From assembly GCA_051251595.1 (NCBI GenBank), contig JBPOFA010000009.1:1-64000 (forward strand): 64,000 nt of DNA, given 5' to 3'. The notes beneath the pieces are model-generated. The model searched no databases. It had not been told where the DNA came from and was given only the letters and a program-made list of their open reading frames with translations. Both the position numbers and the translations under genes were made by a program. Positions 7,853 to 16,926 of this stretch are shown piece after piece (position 1 is the first letter of the stretch; each line of letters begins with the position of its first letter). The stretch is from NORP110 sp051251595 (GTDB taxonomy: Bacteria > Pseudomonadota > Alphaproteobacteria > Rhodobacterales > Rhodobacteraceae).

Positions 7853-8950
7853 TTAAGCGTTGAACAAGAAGTGCAGGACGTCGCCGTCTTTCACTTCATA
7901 GCTTTTGCCCTCTACCCGCATTTTGCCGGCATCCTTGGCCCCTTGTTCGCCCTTCAACTCAACATAGTCATCATAGGCAATGGTTTCGCCACGGATGAAG
8001 CCGCGTTCAAAATCGCCGTGGATCACGCCAGCAGCCTGAGGCGCGAGCGTACCTTTGCGGATCGTCCAGGCGCGGGCCTCTTTCGGGCCGACGGTGAAAT
8101 AGGTCTGCAGGCCCAGCAATTCATAGCCGGCGCGGATCAACCGGTCCAGCCCAGCCTCTTCCAACCCCATTTCGTCCAGGAACATTTCAGCCTCTTCCGC
8201 GTCGAGCTGGCTGATTTCCTCTTCGATCTTGGCAGAGATCACAACGGCAGCAGCACCCTGTGCGGCGGCCATTTCCGCGACCTTGTCGGAATGCGCATTG
8301 CCGTTGGCGGCGTTGTCTTCTTCAACGTTGCAGACGTAAAGGATCGGCTTGGTCGTCAGCAGTTGCAGCATCGCCCAGGCCTTGCGGTCATCTTCGGCCA
8401 CGTCCACGACCCGGGCGGGCTTGCCGTCTTCCAATGCAGCCTGCGCCTCTTTCATCAGGCGTTCCTGCTGGATGGCGTCTTTGTCGCCACCGCGCACTTT
8501 GCGCACGATGCCTTGCAGACGCTTTTCAATCGATTCCAGATCGGCCAGCATCAGTTCGGTTTCAATCGTTGCTGCATCTTCGATTGGGTTCACGCGGCCA
8601 TCCACATGGGTCACGTCGCCGTCTTCAAAGCAGCGCACCACATGGGCGATCGTGTCGCATTCACGGATCGTCGCCAAAAACTGGTTGCCCAGCCCCTCGC
8701 CCTGCGAGGCCCCTTTGACGAGACCGGCAATGTCCACAAAGGTCATCTTGGTGGGAAGGATCTGTTTTGACCCGGCGATCTCTGCCAGCACGTCCAAACG
8801 TGGATCAGGCACAGCAACCTCTCCGACATTCGGTTCAATCGTGCAGAACGGGAAATTCGCCGCCTGCGCTGCTGCAGTTTTCGTCAAAGCGTTGAACAAT
8901 GTGGACTTGCCAACATTCGGCAAACCAACAATTCCAGTCTTAAAACCCAT
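7853..8950 (-). CDS. ychF: YchF/Obg-family ATPase
   Basis: A 365-aa ribosome-associated P-loop NTPase of the Obg superfamily. P-loop GLPNVGKS at residues 9-16, switch region DIAGLVKGAS, and the base-recognition motif is NVEE instead of the GTPase NKxD. This is the known YchF change that favours ATP. A C-terminal TGS-type domain ends in GDVLHFLFNA. The start at 8950 (MGFKTG) fits the family exactly. It is transcribed divergently from trpA across 118 bases. Confidence 0.97.
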   Translation of the reverse strand: MGFKTGIVGLPNVGKSTLFNALTKTAAAQAANFPFCTIEPNVGEVAVPDPRLDVLAEIAGSKQILPTKMTFVDIAGLVKGASQGEGLGNQFLATIRECDTIAHVVRCFEDGDVTHVDGRVNPIEDAATIETELMLADLESIEKRLQGIVRKVRGGDKDAIQQERLMKEAQAALEDGKPARVVDVAEDDRKAWAMLQLLTTKPILYVCNVEEDNAANGNAHSDKVAEMAAAQGAAAVVISAKIEEEISQLDAEEAEMFLDEMGLEEAGLDRLIRAGYELLGLQTYFTVGPKEARAWTIRKGTLAPQAAGVIHGDFERGFIRGETIAYDDYVELKGEQGAKDAGKMRVEGKSYEVKDGDVLHFLFNA

Positions 8951-9068
8951 GATCCGTCTCCAATTCGTCGCGCGCATCTATGGCCTTGGCCCCCCGAAGG
9001 TCAAGCGGGGCATTGCGTTTGGGCGCTGTTTGGGCGAAACCGCTAGCAACAGACTTGCGAGGAACACC

Positions 9069-9860
9069 ATGACCCGGATCGACGACACATTTGCAGACCT
9101 CAAGGCGAAGGGCAAAAAGGCCTTTGTATCTTACATCATGGGCGGCGATCCCGATTATGACACATGTCTTGAAGTGATGAAGGGCCTGCCGGGCGCGGGC
9201 GTGGACATTATCGAACTTGGCGTCCCCTTTACCGACCCAATGGCGGATGGGCCAACCATTCAGCTGGCCGGGCAACGTGCGCTGGCGGGTGGCATGACGC
9301 TGCAACGCACGCTGGACATGGCGACAGAGTTTCGCAAGACAGACAATACGACCCCTATCGTCCTGATGGGCTATTACAACCCGATCTATTCGCGTGGCGT
9401 GGACACGTTTCTGGCCGATGCCAAAGCCGCCGGGATTGATGGGCTGATCGTCGTCGACCTGCCCCCAGAAGAAGACTCAGAGCTGTGCATTCCGGCACAG
9501 GCTGCGGGTTTGAACTTTATCCGGTTGGCGACCCCGACAACCGATGATGCGCGCCTGCCAAAGGTGCTGCAAAACACATCAGGCTTTGTCTACTACGTCT
9601 CAATCACCGGGATCACCGGCGCAGCAGAGGCCGAGGCGGGCGATGTTGGCCCGGAAGTGGCCCGGATCAAATCCCAGACAGATCTGCCGATTATCGTCGG
9701 CTTTGGCATCAACACGCCCGAACGCGCCGAAAAAATCGCCTCTGTTGCGGATGGGGCTGTGGTCGGATCGGCCATTGTCAGTCAAATCGCCAGCGGCAAA
9801 CCCGCAGCAGAGGTTCTGGCCTTTGTCAAAACCCTCGCCGACGGGGCGCATCGGGCCTAG
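9069..9860 (+). CDS. trpA: tryptophan synthase alpha subunit
   Basis: A 263-aa TIM barrel that cleaves indole-3-glycerol phosphate to indole for the beta subunit. Catalytic Glu49 (IIELGVPF) and Asp60 (PMADGP) fall at the same numbers as in enterobacterial TrpA, and the phosphate-binding loop VGFGI and GSAIV are present. The frame is open far upstream through ychF, but the family N-terminus starts at 9069 with AGGAA before it. No trpB or trpF lies nearby in the window, so the tryptophan genes are split here. Confidence 0.97.
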   Translation: MTRIDDTFADLKAKGKKAFVSYIMGGDPDYDTCLEVMKGLPGAGVDIIELGVPFTDPMADGPTIQLAGQRALAGGMTLQRTLDMATEFRKTDNTTPIVLMGYYNPIYSRGVDTFLADAKAAGIDGLIVVDLPPEEDSELCIPAQAAGLNFIRLATPTTDDARLPKVLQNTSGFVYYVSITGITGAAEAEAGDVGPEVARIKSQTDLPIIVGFGINTPERAEKIASVADGAVVGSAIVSQIASGKPAAEVLAFVKTLADGAHRA

Positions 9861-9873
9861 GCTGGCGCGGCCT

Positions 9874-10761
9874 TTAGGCTTTTGACTGTGGCGGATGCCC
9901 AAGGGTGACCTTGGACCGGTTCGCGATCAATGACCCAACACCGGATGCGATGATCATCGCCAGCCCAAGCAGCGTATAGGCATCCGGCCAATCGCCAAAC
10001 ACCAAGACTCCCAAAACAGCCGCCGCAATCAGCTGGCTGTAGATGAGCGGGGCAATCAGGCTTGCCTCTGCCCTGCGGCTTGCGATCACCAACAGGAAAT
10101 TCCCAACCGCAGAGCCAAGCGCGCTAATCGCAATCAGCAACGCCCATGTCAGATCGATCTGCGGGAAGCTGGCCGTCACCCCAAGCGGCGACAGGATCAC
10201 CGCGCCGATCAGCAGTTGCGACATCAACAGAAACCGGGGGCGATACGCCCCGGCAATGGTCCGCGTCATCACCAGGAAGGCCCCGTAAAACGTCCCCGCC
10301 GCCAAAGCATAGACCATGCCGATTGTGATGCCGAACCCCGGCTTGACCACAAACATGACGCCAAGAAACCCAAGCGCCAGCAACGCGCTGCGCGTGCGCG
10401 ACGGCGTTTCCCCCAGAAAGACGATTGCCAGCACATAGGCCACCACAGGCCCGATAAAAAACGCCCCAAAGGCATTGGCGATCGGTTCTGTCTTGAGAGC
10501 CGACAGAATGCAGCAGATGCCGCCAGCGATGAAAACGGCGCGGATCAACACACGCTTGTCCAGCAGGTTGGGCAGCTCTTGACGTGACAATCCGCTGAAG
10601 GGCAACAAAACAACAGCTGCCAAAACAAACCGCGACCAGGCAACAAAGAATGGGTCAAAGCCAGCGCCTGTCAGGATTTTCCCCGCCGTGTCCCCAATGA
10701 CGATGCAGGTCACGGCGAAAACGACAGTGCCCACCAAACGCAACAAATCAGCCGTGCTCAT
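9874..10761 (-). CDS. DMT-superfamily (EamA) transporter
   Basis: A 295-aa inner-membrane protein with ten hydrophobic segments in two EamA repeats, typical of drug/metabolite exporters. Motifs include FVAWSRFVLAA in the first repeat and VLGVLVFGDWPDAYTLLG near the end. The substrate cannot be inferred. It converges with trpA with only 13 bases between stops, and is followed upstream by the GNAT gene in the same direction. Confidence 0.9.
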   Translation of the reverse strand: MSTADLLRLVGTVVFAVTCIVIGDTAGKILTGAGFDPFFVAWSRFVLAAVVLLPFSGLSRQELPNLLDKRVLIRAVFIAGGICCILSALKTEPIANAFGAFFIGPVVAYVLAIVFLGETPSRTRSALLALGFLGVMFVVKPGFGITIGMVYALAAGTFYGAFLVMTRTIAGAYRPRFLLMSQLLIGAVILSPLGVTASFPQIDLTWALLIAISALGSAVGNFLLVIASRRAEASLIAPLIYSQLIAAAVLGVLVFGDWPDAYTLLGLAMIIASGVGSLIANRSKVTLGHPPQSKA

Positions 10762-10818
10762 TATTCAAACCTTTTCCGGGGGCCGCGACTCTGGAGGACG
10801 CGACGGGGCGCAAACGCT

Positions 10819-11505
10819 TCAAGACGCCAGATCCATGAAAACCACATTAAGACGTGTCCGTTTCTTGAACCCAAGCGCTTCATATAGGGCAATCGCGTTG
10901 TCGTTATCCTCATAGGCGTGAAGATACGGTGTAACGCCGCGATCAATGATCGTGTTGAACACATGTTTGCACAAGGCCGTTCCATATCCGCGCCCGCGCG
11001 CGCTTGGGTGGGTGCACACACCGCTGACTTCGGCAAAGCCGGGTTGGCGCATCCGTTCCCCCGCCATCGCAAGCAGAACACCGTCTTGCTTGATACCCCA
11101 GAACTGGCCCAGCTCATGGGTGCGTTTTTCGAACGGGCCGGGCTTGGTCAGATGGGCCAGCGCCACCATCTCTGGCGCGTCGGAATCCTCAAGAGGCCCA
11201 AACTCCATACCGTCAGGCAAGGCCGCCTTTACACCCTGATGCACAAATTGAAGCGCTGTCGCGCGAAGCGTAATTTCAGCCTTGTCCGGACAGGCCACAT
11301 CAGGCACCTGCGCCACAATCACCGGACCTGACCCGGCGATGATCTCTCCGAGATCAGATAGGCTCTGGGCGCTGTCATCGCGCAGCCCGGCCAGGGGGCT
11401 GATATCTGCTTGGAACCGCGCGGCCCCGGGACGCATAACGGCAAAGCCTGCGTGATCTGATGTCAGACTGGTCCAAACGGGCCGATCAAGGGGATGCTCG
11501 TCCAT
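10819..11505 (-). CDS. GNAT-family N-acetyltransferase
   Basis: A 228-aa protein. The C-terminal half carries the GNAT fold: acetyl-CoA-binding VCTHPSARGRGYGTAL (motif A, R-G-R-G-Y-G) and LHAYEDNDNAIALYEALGFKKR (motif B). The N-terminal half is a less conserved domain as in FR47-like members. Substrate unknown. It probably shares a transcript with the DMT transporter 57 bases downstream. Confidence 0.9.
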   Translation of the reverse strand: MDEHPLDRPVWTSLTSDHAGFAVMRPGAARFQADISPLAGLRDDSAQSLSDLGEIIAGSGPVIVAQVPDVACPDKAEITLRATALQFVHQGVKAALPDGMEFGPLEDSDAPEMVALAHLTKPGPFEKRTHELGQFWGIKQDGVLLAMAGERMRQPGFAEVSGVCTHPSARGRGYGTALCKHVFNTIIDRGVTPYLHAYEDNDNAIALYEALGFKKRTRLNVVFMDLAS

Positions 11506-11681
11506 GCGCTGTGCTCTCCAACGAAGAGGGCGTCCCGTTCAGTGCGCATCGCTGAGTCGCGAATCCCGCTGGCCGCCCCAATTATCCGCATCAGGGTAAG
11601 GCCATGGATCGGCACGGGAAAGCACAAACACAGCTTGTGAGCAAGGACGCGTGCCCCGGCCTCGTGACCTGCGGCGTGGCG

Positions 11682-12236
11682 CTAGTTTCCGGCGCGGTTC
11701 ATCATCATTTCATGCACAGCCTGCATGCCCCGATCGGCCATATCAGTCACTTCGGCCGCATGGGTTTGCAATGCGGCAACAAGCTCAGGGTCTGCAGAGG
11801 TCTGAACAACCACAATCCCCGCATCTGTCACCTCGATTTCCGTCTCAATCTCATCGCCGCGCAAAAAGAAAACATCCAATGTGGGGCTTTGGATCATGAT
11901 TTGCGGATCATCCCCGCTGTCGACACGATCAATCATTCCAACCACATGGCTGACCAGAACCGCCATCACCTCGTCATTCGTCGACCGGGTTACGGTGCGA
12001 ATGCCATTGGGCAGGTTTTCCACCTCTCGTTCAATCGTCTGAAAGTTCCGAAACATCACGGCAAGCTCTTGGCTTTCCTCAGGCGTCGCATTTAACCCAC
12101 GCAGCCCGGGCATCGTCATTTCATCATGTCCGGTCCCGTCGGCTCCATGATGTTTCATATGCTGGCTGTTCATTTGCGCCGCGGCAGACCCTGCAAGCAG
12201 CATCGCAACCGTCGCCCCATAGACAAAACTCTTCAT
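11682..12236 (-). CDS. secreted His/Met-rich periplasmic protein
   Basis: 184 aa. A clear signal peptide (MKSFVYGATVAMLLAGSAAA, cleavage near residue 20) is followed by a His/Met-rich stretch (MNSQHMKHHGADGTGHDEM) like those of periplasmic copper-binding proteins. The rest is a helical-strand domain I do not recognise, ending in another Met/His patch (MQAVHEMMMN). The start at 12236 has GGAGG upstream; the frame extends further but without a signal sequence. A metal role is inference from composition. Confidence 0.78.
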   Translation of the reverse strand: MKSFVYGATVAMLLAGSAAAQMNSQHMKHHGADGTGHDEMTMPGLRGLNATPEESQELAVMFRNFQTIEREVENLPNGIRTVTRSTNDEVMAVLVSHVVGMIDRVDSGDDPQIMIQSPTLDVFFLRGDEIETEIEVTDAGIVVVQTSADPELVAALQTHAAEVTDMADRGMQAVHEMMMNRAGN

Positions 12237-12460
12237 TTTCACATCCTCCCCCTTGCGGTGCCAAATCCCTGTTCCCACTGTCCTAAGGGTTCCATCAAGG
12301 GGAAGGTCAATCCGGAAGTTTGACCCGAACCTACCGGCACCAAGGGCCGGGCGGAATTATTTGCCCCGCAGGAAAAAGACATCGCAGGACCCAATGCGGC
12401 AATTACAAAAATGCTGAAACGTGGTATGAAAACCCAACACACAAATTGGATACGCCCCAG

Positions 12461-13099
12461 ATGGAAAAAGAATTTTGGCAAACGCGCTGGCGAAACAACC
12501 AGATCGGGTTTCACGAAGCTGAGGCAAATGCGCTTTTGCTGGCGCATTTCGACCAGCTTCATCTGTCGTCAGGGGATCGCGTCTTTGTCCCACTCTGCGG
12601 GAAGACGCATGACCTGGATTGGCTGATGGGGCAGAAGCTCTGCGTCACGGGGGTAGAGTTCAATCAAGGGGCCGCCGAAGAGGTTTTTGAACGGCTCAAT
12701 CTCAGCCCCGATGTTCAAACCGTTGGGACGCTCTTGCACTACAGCGCGCCTTCCCTCGATATATTCGTGGGCGATTTTTTCGACCTCAGCCAAGAGATGT
12801 TGGGCAAGGTCGATGCGATCTATGACCGCGCCGCGCTGGTGGCGCTTCCGCTCGCGCTGCGAAATCGCTACGCCCGCCGGCTTGTGGAATTGACCCACGC
12901 TGCCCGGCAATTGCTGGTCACTTTCGAATATGACCAACAGCGGATGGAGGGCCCACCTTTTTCCGTGCCTGACGCCGATTTGCGCGACATCTACGCGGAC
13001 CATTACAATATAGACCTTTTGGCCCAAGCCCCGGTAGCCGGTCCGCTGGCACAACGCAGCGGCGCGGATGAGAAGACCTGGCTGCTGTCCCCCAAATAG
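12461..13099 (+). CDS. tpm: thiopurine S-methyltransferase (TPMT family)
   Basis: A 212-aa SAM-dependent methyltransferase. Recognised by FWQTRWRNNQIGFHE at the N-terminus, the SAM site VFVPLCGKTHDLDWL and VGDFFDL with YDRAALVALP, all characteristic of bacterial TPMT, which methylates thio-, seleno- or tellurium-type substrates. The start at 12461 (MEKEFW) is the family start; the frame is open upstream but unlike the family. Confidence 0.93.
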   Translation: MEKEFWQTRWRNNQIGFHEAEANALLLAHFDQLHLSSGDRVFVPLCGKTHDLDWLMGQKLCVTGVEFNQGAAEEVFERLNLSPDVQTVGTLLHYSAPSLDIFVGDFFDLSQEMLGKVDAIYDRAALVALPLALRNRYARRLVELTHAARQLLVTFEYDQQRMEGPPFSVPDADLRDIYADHYNIDLLAQAPVAGPLAQRSGADEKTWLLSPK

Positions 13100-13171
13100 A
13101 CGCGCGCCCCGGCACGCAAAAAATCGAAAAGAATTTCCCCGGCCTGCATATGAAGCAAGGCAAAGGCTCTG

Positions 13172-14215
13172 CTAGATAATCTCATCCTCATCGAACACAG
13201 GATCTTCTTCTAACTGCGTGGTCAGATCATCAATTGCTGCTTCTGCATCGTCAGATGATTTCACTGCCGCAATGTGAAACAGCGCATCTCCTTCATGGAC
13301 AATCGGGATGACAGCGCGCCCAACGATAATCCCCGAGGATTTGGCGACAACTTCCATCTCGGCCTTGCCAAACGGGTCAGATATAGCAGCAAGCACATCG
13401 CCCGCTTCGATCACATCCCCCTCTGCTTTGAACATTCGCAACAGCCCCCCCGCCGGTGCCCGAAGCCACGTACTGGACGAACACAGCAAAGATTTGACCT
13501 TTGGCCTAGAGATTTTTGTGGCTGGCAGCATCTCAAGTTCCTTTAGAACCCGCAATATCCCCGCGACACCTGCCCGCACGGACATTTCGTTAAACCGCAT
13601 CCCCTCACCGGCCTCAAACAACAGCACATCAACACCGATCTTTTTTGCCTCTTGGCGCAGGCTCCCCTCGCGCAAGCCGCTGGACAGGATAACAGGGGCA
13701 CCAAACACGCGGGCGAGATTCAACGTAGCTGGGTTATTCGTTGAAATGCGTACCTGCGGCAGATTGATCCGATCAATTGCAGCAGAATGCAGGTCAATTC
13801 CAATCGAACAGCGCGCAGCAATTTCGCTTAGAAAAATATGGGCCAAACGCGACGCCAATGACCCATTGGGCGATCCTGGGAAGCATCGGTTTAAATCGCG
13901 CCGATCCGGCAGATAGCGCGAGTGGTTCAGAAACCCGAATGTGTTGACGATCGGCACAACAATCAATGTCCCGCGCAATGATTTAAGGTTTTTGGTGCGC
14001 AACAATCTGCGCACAATTTCCACGCCAATCACCTCGTCCCCGTGAATGCCCGCGCTGACAAAAACAGTCGGCCCATCCCGACGACCATGAATAATCTCGG
14101 CCGAAAGTGTAACGGGCGTATGGTCTGACAATGTGCTGATCGGAAGATTCACGATCCTCCGCGTTCCGGCGTCTAGGCTTTCCCCAGCAATCTCAAAACT
14201 TGGGCGCTTGGTCAT
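13172..14215 (-). CDS. AstE/aspartoacylase-like deacylase (M14 family)
   Basis: A 347-aa zinc carboxypeptidase-fold protein of the succinylglutamate desuccinylase/aspartoacylase family. Zinc ligands GIHGDEVIG (His, Glu) and IDLHSAA (His), RDLNRCFPG, and the catalytic Glu in LFEAGEG are visible. A C-terminal beta domain (LRAPAGGLLRMF ... SDPFG ... HEGDALFHI) is usual for this subgroup. It overlaps rimK by four bases (ATGA) and is the last gene of the rimB-rimK operon. It may trim or process a glutamylated or N-acylated substrate; the true substrate is unknown. Confidence 0.92.
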   Translation of the reverse strand: MTKRPSFEIAGESLDAGTRRIVNLPISTLSDHTPVTLSAEIIHGRRDGPTVFVSAGIHGDEVIGVEIVRRLLRTKNLKSLRGTLIVVPIVNTFGFLNHSRYLPDRRDLNRCFPGSPNGSLASRLAHIFLSEIAARCSIGIDLHSAAIDRINLPQVRISTNNPATLNLARVFGAPVILSSGLREGSLRQEAKKIGVDVLLFEAGEGMRFNEMSVRAGVAGILRVLKELEMLPATKISRPKVKSLLCSSSTWLRAPAGGLLRMFKAEGDVIEAGDVLAAISDPFGKAEMEVVAKSSGIIVGRAVIPIVHEGDALFHIAAVKSSDDAEAAIDDLTTQLEEDPVFDEDEII

Positions 14216-15117
14216 CCCTTGCCTTTGGTCTTCGTCGCGTTCGGTTTGGCCTTTTGTTCGATATATTCCAGGATTTTGCCAGCGATGTCCTTACCAGTGG
14301 CTTTTTCGACGCCCTCAAGGCCGGGCGATGAATTCACTTCCATAACCACGGGTCCGTGATTGGACCGCAGCATATCGACCCCACAAACGTTTAGCCCCAT
14401 GGCTTTGGCGGACCGCACTGCGGTTGAGCGCTCTTCCGGCGACAATTTGATCAGTTGGGCAGAACCACCACGGTGCAAATTTGACCGAAAATCACCATCG
14501 GCCCCGGTCCGTTTCATTGCCGCGACCACTTTCCCGCCGATCACAATCGCCCGAATATCTGTGCCGCCCGCCTCTTTGATGAATTCTTGAAGCAAGATAT
14601 TCACCCCTGCTCCGCGAAACGCTTCGACGACTGACTTGGCGGATCGTTTCGTATCGGCCAGAACAACCCCAATACCTTGTGTGCCTTCCAGCAGCTTGAT
14701 CACCACTGGCGCGCCGCCAGCAAGCTCCAGCACCTCGTCAGTTTGCTTGGGATCGTGGGCAAAGGCCGTGACCGGCAAACCGATACCGTCACGCGCCAGC
14801 AACTGCATAGAGCGCAGCTTGTCTCGCGACCGTCCAATCGCCACACTTTCGTTTAACGGGTAAACCCCCTGCATTTCAAACTGACGCAAAACGGCCATTC
14901 CGTAGAACGTTATGGATGCCCCTATGCGGGGTATCACAGCGTCATATCCCACCAGTTTTTCACCATTGTAATACACCTCAGGGCGTCGCGAAGCGATGTT
15001 CATGTAACATCGCAACGTATTAACAACATCCAAGGTATGCCCGCGTTCTTCAGCAGCTTCTTTTAACCGCCGATGCGTGTAAAGCTCAGGGTTTCTGCAC
15101 AGCATAACAAGTTTCAT
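14212..15117 (-). CDS. rimK: RimK-type alpha-L-glutamate ligase
   Basis: A 301-aa ATP-grasp ligase. RimK adds glutamates to the C-terminus of ribosomal protein S6 in gammaproteobacteria. Visible: N-terminal preATP-grasp domain (MLCRNPELYTHRRL), PVVIKLLEGTQGIGV (ATP loop), GGTDIRAIVIGG, and the metal-binding GVDMLRS ... VMEVNSSPGLEG. The C-terminus is Lys-rich. It is coupled at both ends by ATGA overlaps, to rimB upstream and the AstE-like gene downstream. Confidence 0.95.
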   Translation of the reverse strand: MKLVMLCRNPELYTHRRLKEAAEERGHTLDVVNTLRCYMNIASRRPEVYYNGEKLVGYDAVIPRIGASITFYGMAVLRQFEMQGVYPLNESVAIGRSRDKLRSMQLLARDGIGLPVTAFAHDPKQTDEVLELAGGAPVVIKLLEGTQGIGVVLADTKRSAKSVVEAFRGAGVNILLQEFIKEAGGTDIRAIVIGGKVVAAMKRTGADGDFRSNLHRGGSAQLIKLSPEERSTAVRSAKAMGLNVCGVDMLRSNHGPVVMEVNSSPGLEGVEKATGKDIAGKILEYIEQKAKPNATKTKGKG

Positions 15118-15590
15118 TGGCGATTCCTTTTGTGGTTGGGCTTAGAGCTGACCAGATAGGAACGATCAGGATGTACGACGATGTTTCGACCCCGCAAAGC
15201 GCGACGCCCTAGGATCAGCGGAAATCGCATGTTGGCACGATCCGTCAAAGAAATATCAATTTCCCACTTTCTACCACCTAACACCATTGGGGTTCGGATG
15301 ACAAACCGAGGCTCTGCCACGCCGCCGGTATTGGTGATCTTGCGCTCGGTATGGACCGGAAACTCACACTGATTTTGCGCAGTTCCGCCAAGGCGTGGCG
15401 CAAGAAACCGGACCCATGGATCGGACCCTTTGAAAAAGGGCTCAATCTCATCCGCATGCAAAGCGGTCGTCTTTGCACCCGTATCAACTTTCACTCCAAA
15501 GTCGACAAGATCCAGTTCCGGCAGGCTGATGCATTCTAGCCAGCCGATTACCGTCAAAGAGCGTTGTTTTCTGTCAAAATCTATTTTCAT
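15114..15590 (-). CDS. rimB: RimB-type aspartic protease-like protein
   Basis: 158 aa, of the family often annotated as ATP-dependent zinc protease (retropepsin-like, COG4067-type). The motif VDTGAKTTALHA near residues 35-46 carries the expected catalytic Asp, and FPLILGRRALRG is the conserved C-terminal strand-turn. It is the first gene of the rimB-rimK-AstE-like operon; its stop overlaps the rimK start (ATGA). RimB is known to act on RimK-modified protein in Pseudomonas; the same role here is inference. Confidence 0.9.
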   Translation of the reverse strand: MKIDFDRKQRSLTVIGWLECISLPELDLVDFGVKVDTGAKTTALHADEIEPFFKGSDPWVRFLAPRLGGTAQNQCEFPVHTERKITNTGGVAEPRFVIRTPMVLGGRKWEIDISLTDRANMRFPLILGRRALRGRNIVVHPDRSYLVSSKPNHKRNRQ

Positions 15591-15720
15591 TTACATGCCA
15601 CCCGGCGCAACAAGACATTTGGCCTTCATACATCCAAACGGATCAGAGTCACGAAGAAACCTGCCGGTTTTGCGTTCATTATCAACTTAAATCCCAAAGA
15701 ACGCATTGCGCCAAACGGCG

Positions 15721-15749
15721 TGGATTGGTAACGGTTCCTTACCAATCCA
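15721..15749 (+). promoter_or_regulatory. perfect inverted repeat in the lldD leader
   Basis: TGGATTGGTAA (15721-15731) and TTACCAATCCA (15739-15749) pair perfectly around a 7-base loop, directly before the AAGGGG ribosome site of the FMN dehydrogenase. It could be a repressor operator or an mRNA hairpin that limits or protects the leader. There is no T-run, so not a simple terminator. Confidence 0.6.
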
Positions 15750-15762
15750 AGGGGATATCCAG

Positions 15763-16926
15763 ATGCCAACCATCACATGTATCGAAGACCTGAAACGCAT
15801 TTACAAAAAACGCGTTCCGAAGATGTTCTATGATTATTGTGAAAGCGGCAGCTGGACGGAACAAACCTTTCGCGAAAATATCAGCGATTTCCAGAAAATC
15901 CACCTGCGCCAGCGTGTCGCCGTAGATATGGACAACCGGTCAACCGCCAGCCAGATGATCGGCCAGGATGTCACGATGCCCGTGGCGCTGGCTCCTGTTG
16001 GGTCTACCGGCATGAACTCTGCCGATGGCGAAATCAAAGCCGCCCGCGCTGCCGAAAAATTCGGCGTGCCCTTTACCCTGTCGACCATGGCCATTTGTTC
16101 CATAGAGGCCGTTGCAGAGAAGACCACAAAACCCTTTTGGTACCAGCTTTATGTGATCCGCGACGAAGACTTCGTCAAAAACGCAATCGCGCGGGCCAAG
16201 GCGGCCAAATGTTCCGCCCTTGTGCTGACGCTTGATTTGCAAATCCTTGGGCAGCGTCACAAAGACTTGAAAAACGGCCTGTCTGTTCCGCTGCGCCCGA
16301 CCTTGGGCAATATCGCTGACCTTGCCACAAAATGGCGCTGGATCGCAGGCATGGCACAGACCAAGAACCGCACATTCGGCAATATCGTCGGCCATGCCAA
16401 AGGCGTCAGCGATCTGTCATCCCTGTCCGTCTGGACCCGTGAACAATTCGATCCGCAACTGGACTGGGCCAAGATCAAAGAGATCAAGAAAATGTGGGGC
16501 GGCCCGCTGATCCTGAAAGGCATTTTGGATGTCGAGGATGCAAAGCTGGCCCTGAACGTCGGTGCAGACGCGATCATCGTGTCAAACCACGGCGGGCGCC
16601 AGCTGGACGGCGCGGTGTCTTCCATCTCTGCGCTGCCTGCGATCCTGGATGCGGTTGGCGACAAGATAGAGGTCCATATGGACGGTGGCATCCGCTCTGG
16701 TCAGGACGTGCTCAAGGCGGTCGCAATGGGGGCCAAGGGCACCTATATCGGTCGCTCTGCGATTTACGGTCTTGGGGCCATGGGGGAAGAAGGCGTCACA
16801 TCGGCGCTGAACGTCATCCACAAGGAACTGGACACCACAATGGCGCTGTGCGGGAAACGGGACGTCAACGATCTGGATCGTGACATCCTGTTGATCCCCA
16901 AAGGCTTTGGCGGCGACTGGGTCTGA
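15763..16926 (+). CDS. lldD: FMN-dependent alpha-hydroxy-acid (L-lactate) dehydrogenase
   Basis: A 387-aa FMN TIM barrel that oxidises L-lactate or a related 2-hydroxy acid. The C-terminal active site SNHGGRQLDGA holds the catalytic His and Arg, and the FMN phosphate site is DGGIRSGQDVLKA with GRSAIYGLGA. The N-terminus IEDLKRIYKKRVPKMFYDY is the family start, reached from ATG 15763 with AAGGGG upstream. The FMN/lactate oxidase family is certain; lactate specificity is likely but other hydroxy acids are possible. Confidence 0.92.
   Translation: MPTITCIEDLKRIYKKRVPKMFYDYCESGSWTEQTFRENISDFQKIHLRQRVAVDMDNRSTASQMIGQDVTMPVALAPVGSTGMNSADGEIKAARAAEKFGVPFTLSTMAICSIEAVAEKTTKPFWYQLYVIRDEDFVKNAIARAKAAKCSALVLTLDLQILGQRHKDLKNGLSVPLRPTLGNIADLATKWRWIAGMAQTKNRTFGNIVGHAKGVSDLSSLSVWTREQFDPQLDWAKIKEIKKMWGGPLILKGILDVEDAKLALNVGADAIIVSNHGGRQLDGAVSSISALPAILDAVGDKIEVHMDGGIRSGQDVLKAVAMGAKGTYIGRSAIYGLGAMGEEGVTSALNVIHKELDTTMALCGKRDVNDLDRDILLIPKGFGGDWV

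Noticed and set aside
8349..9068. Open frame upstream of trpA
   Set aside because: It is antisense to ychF; TrpA numbering and ribosome site fix the start at 9069.
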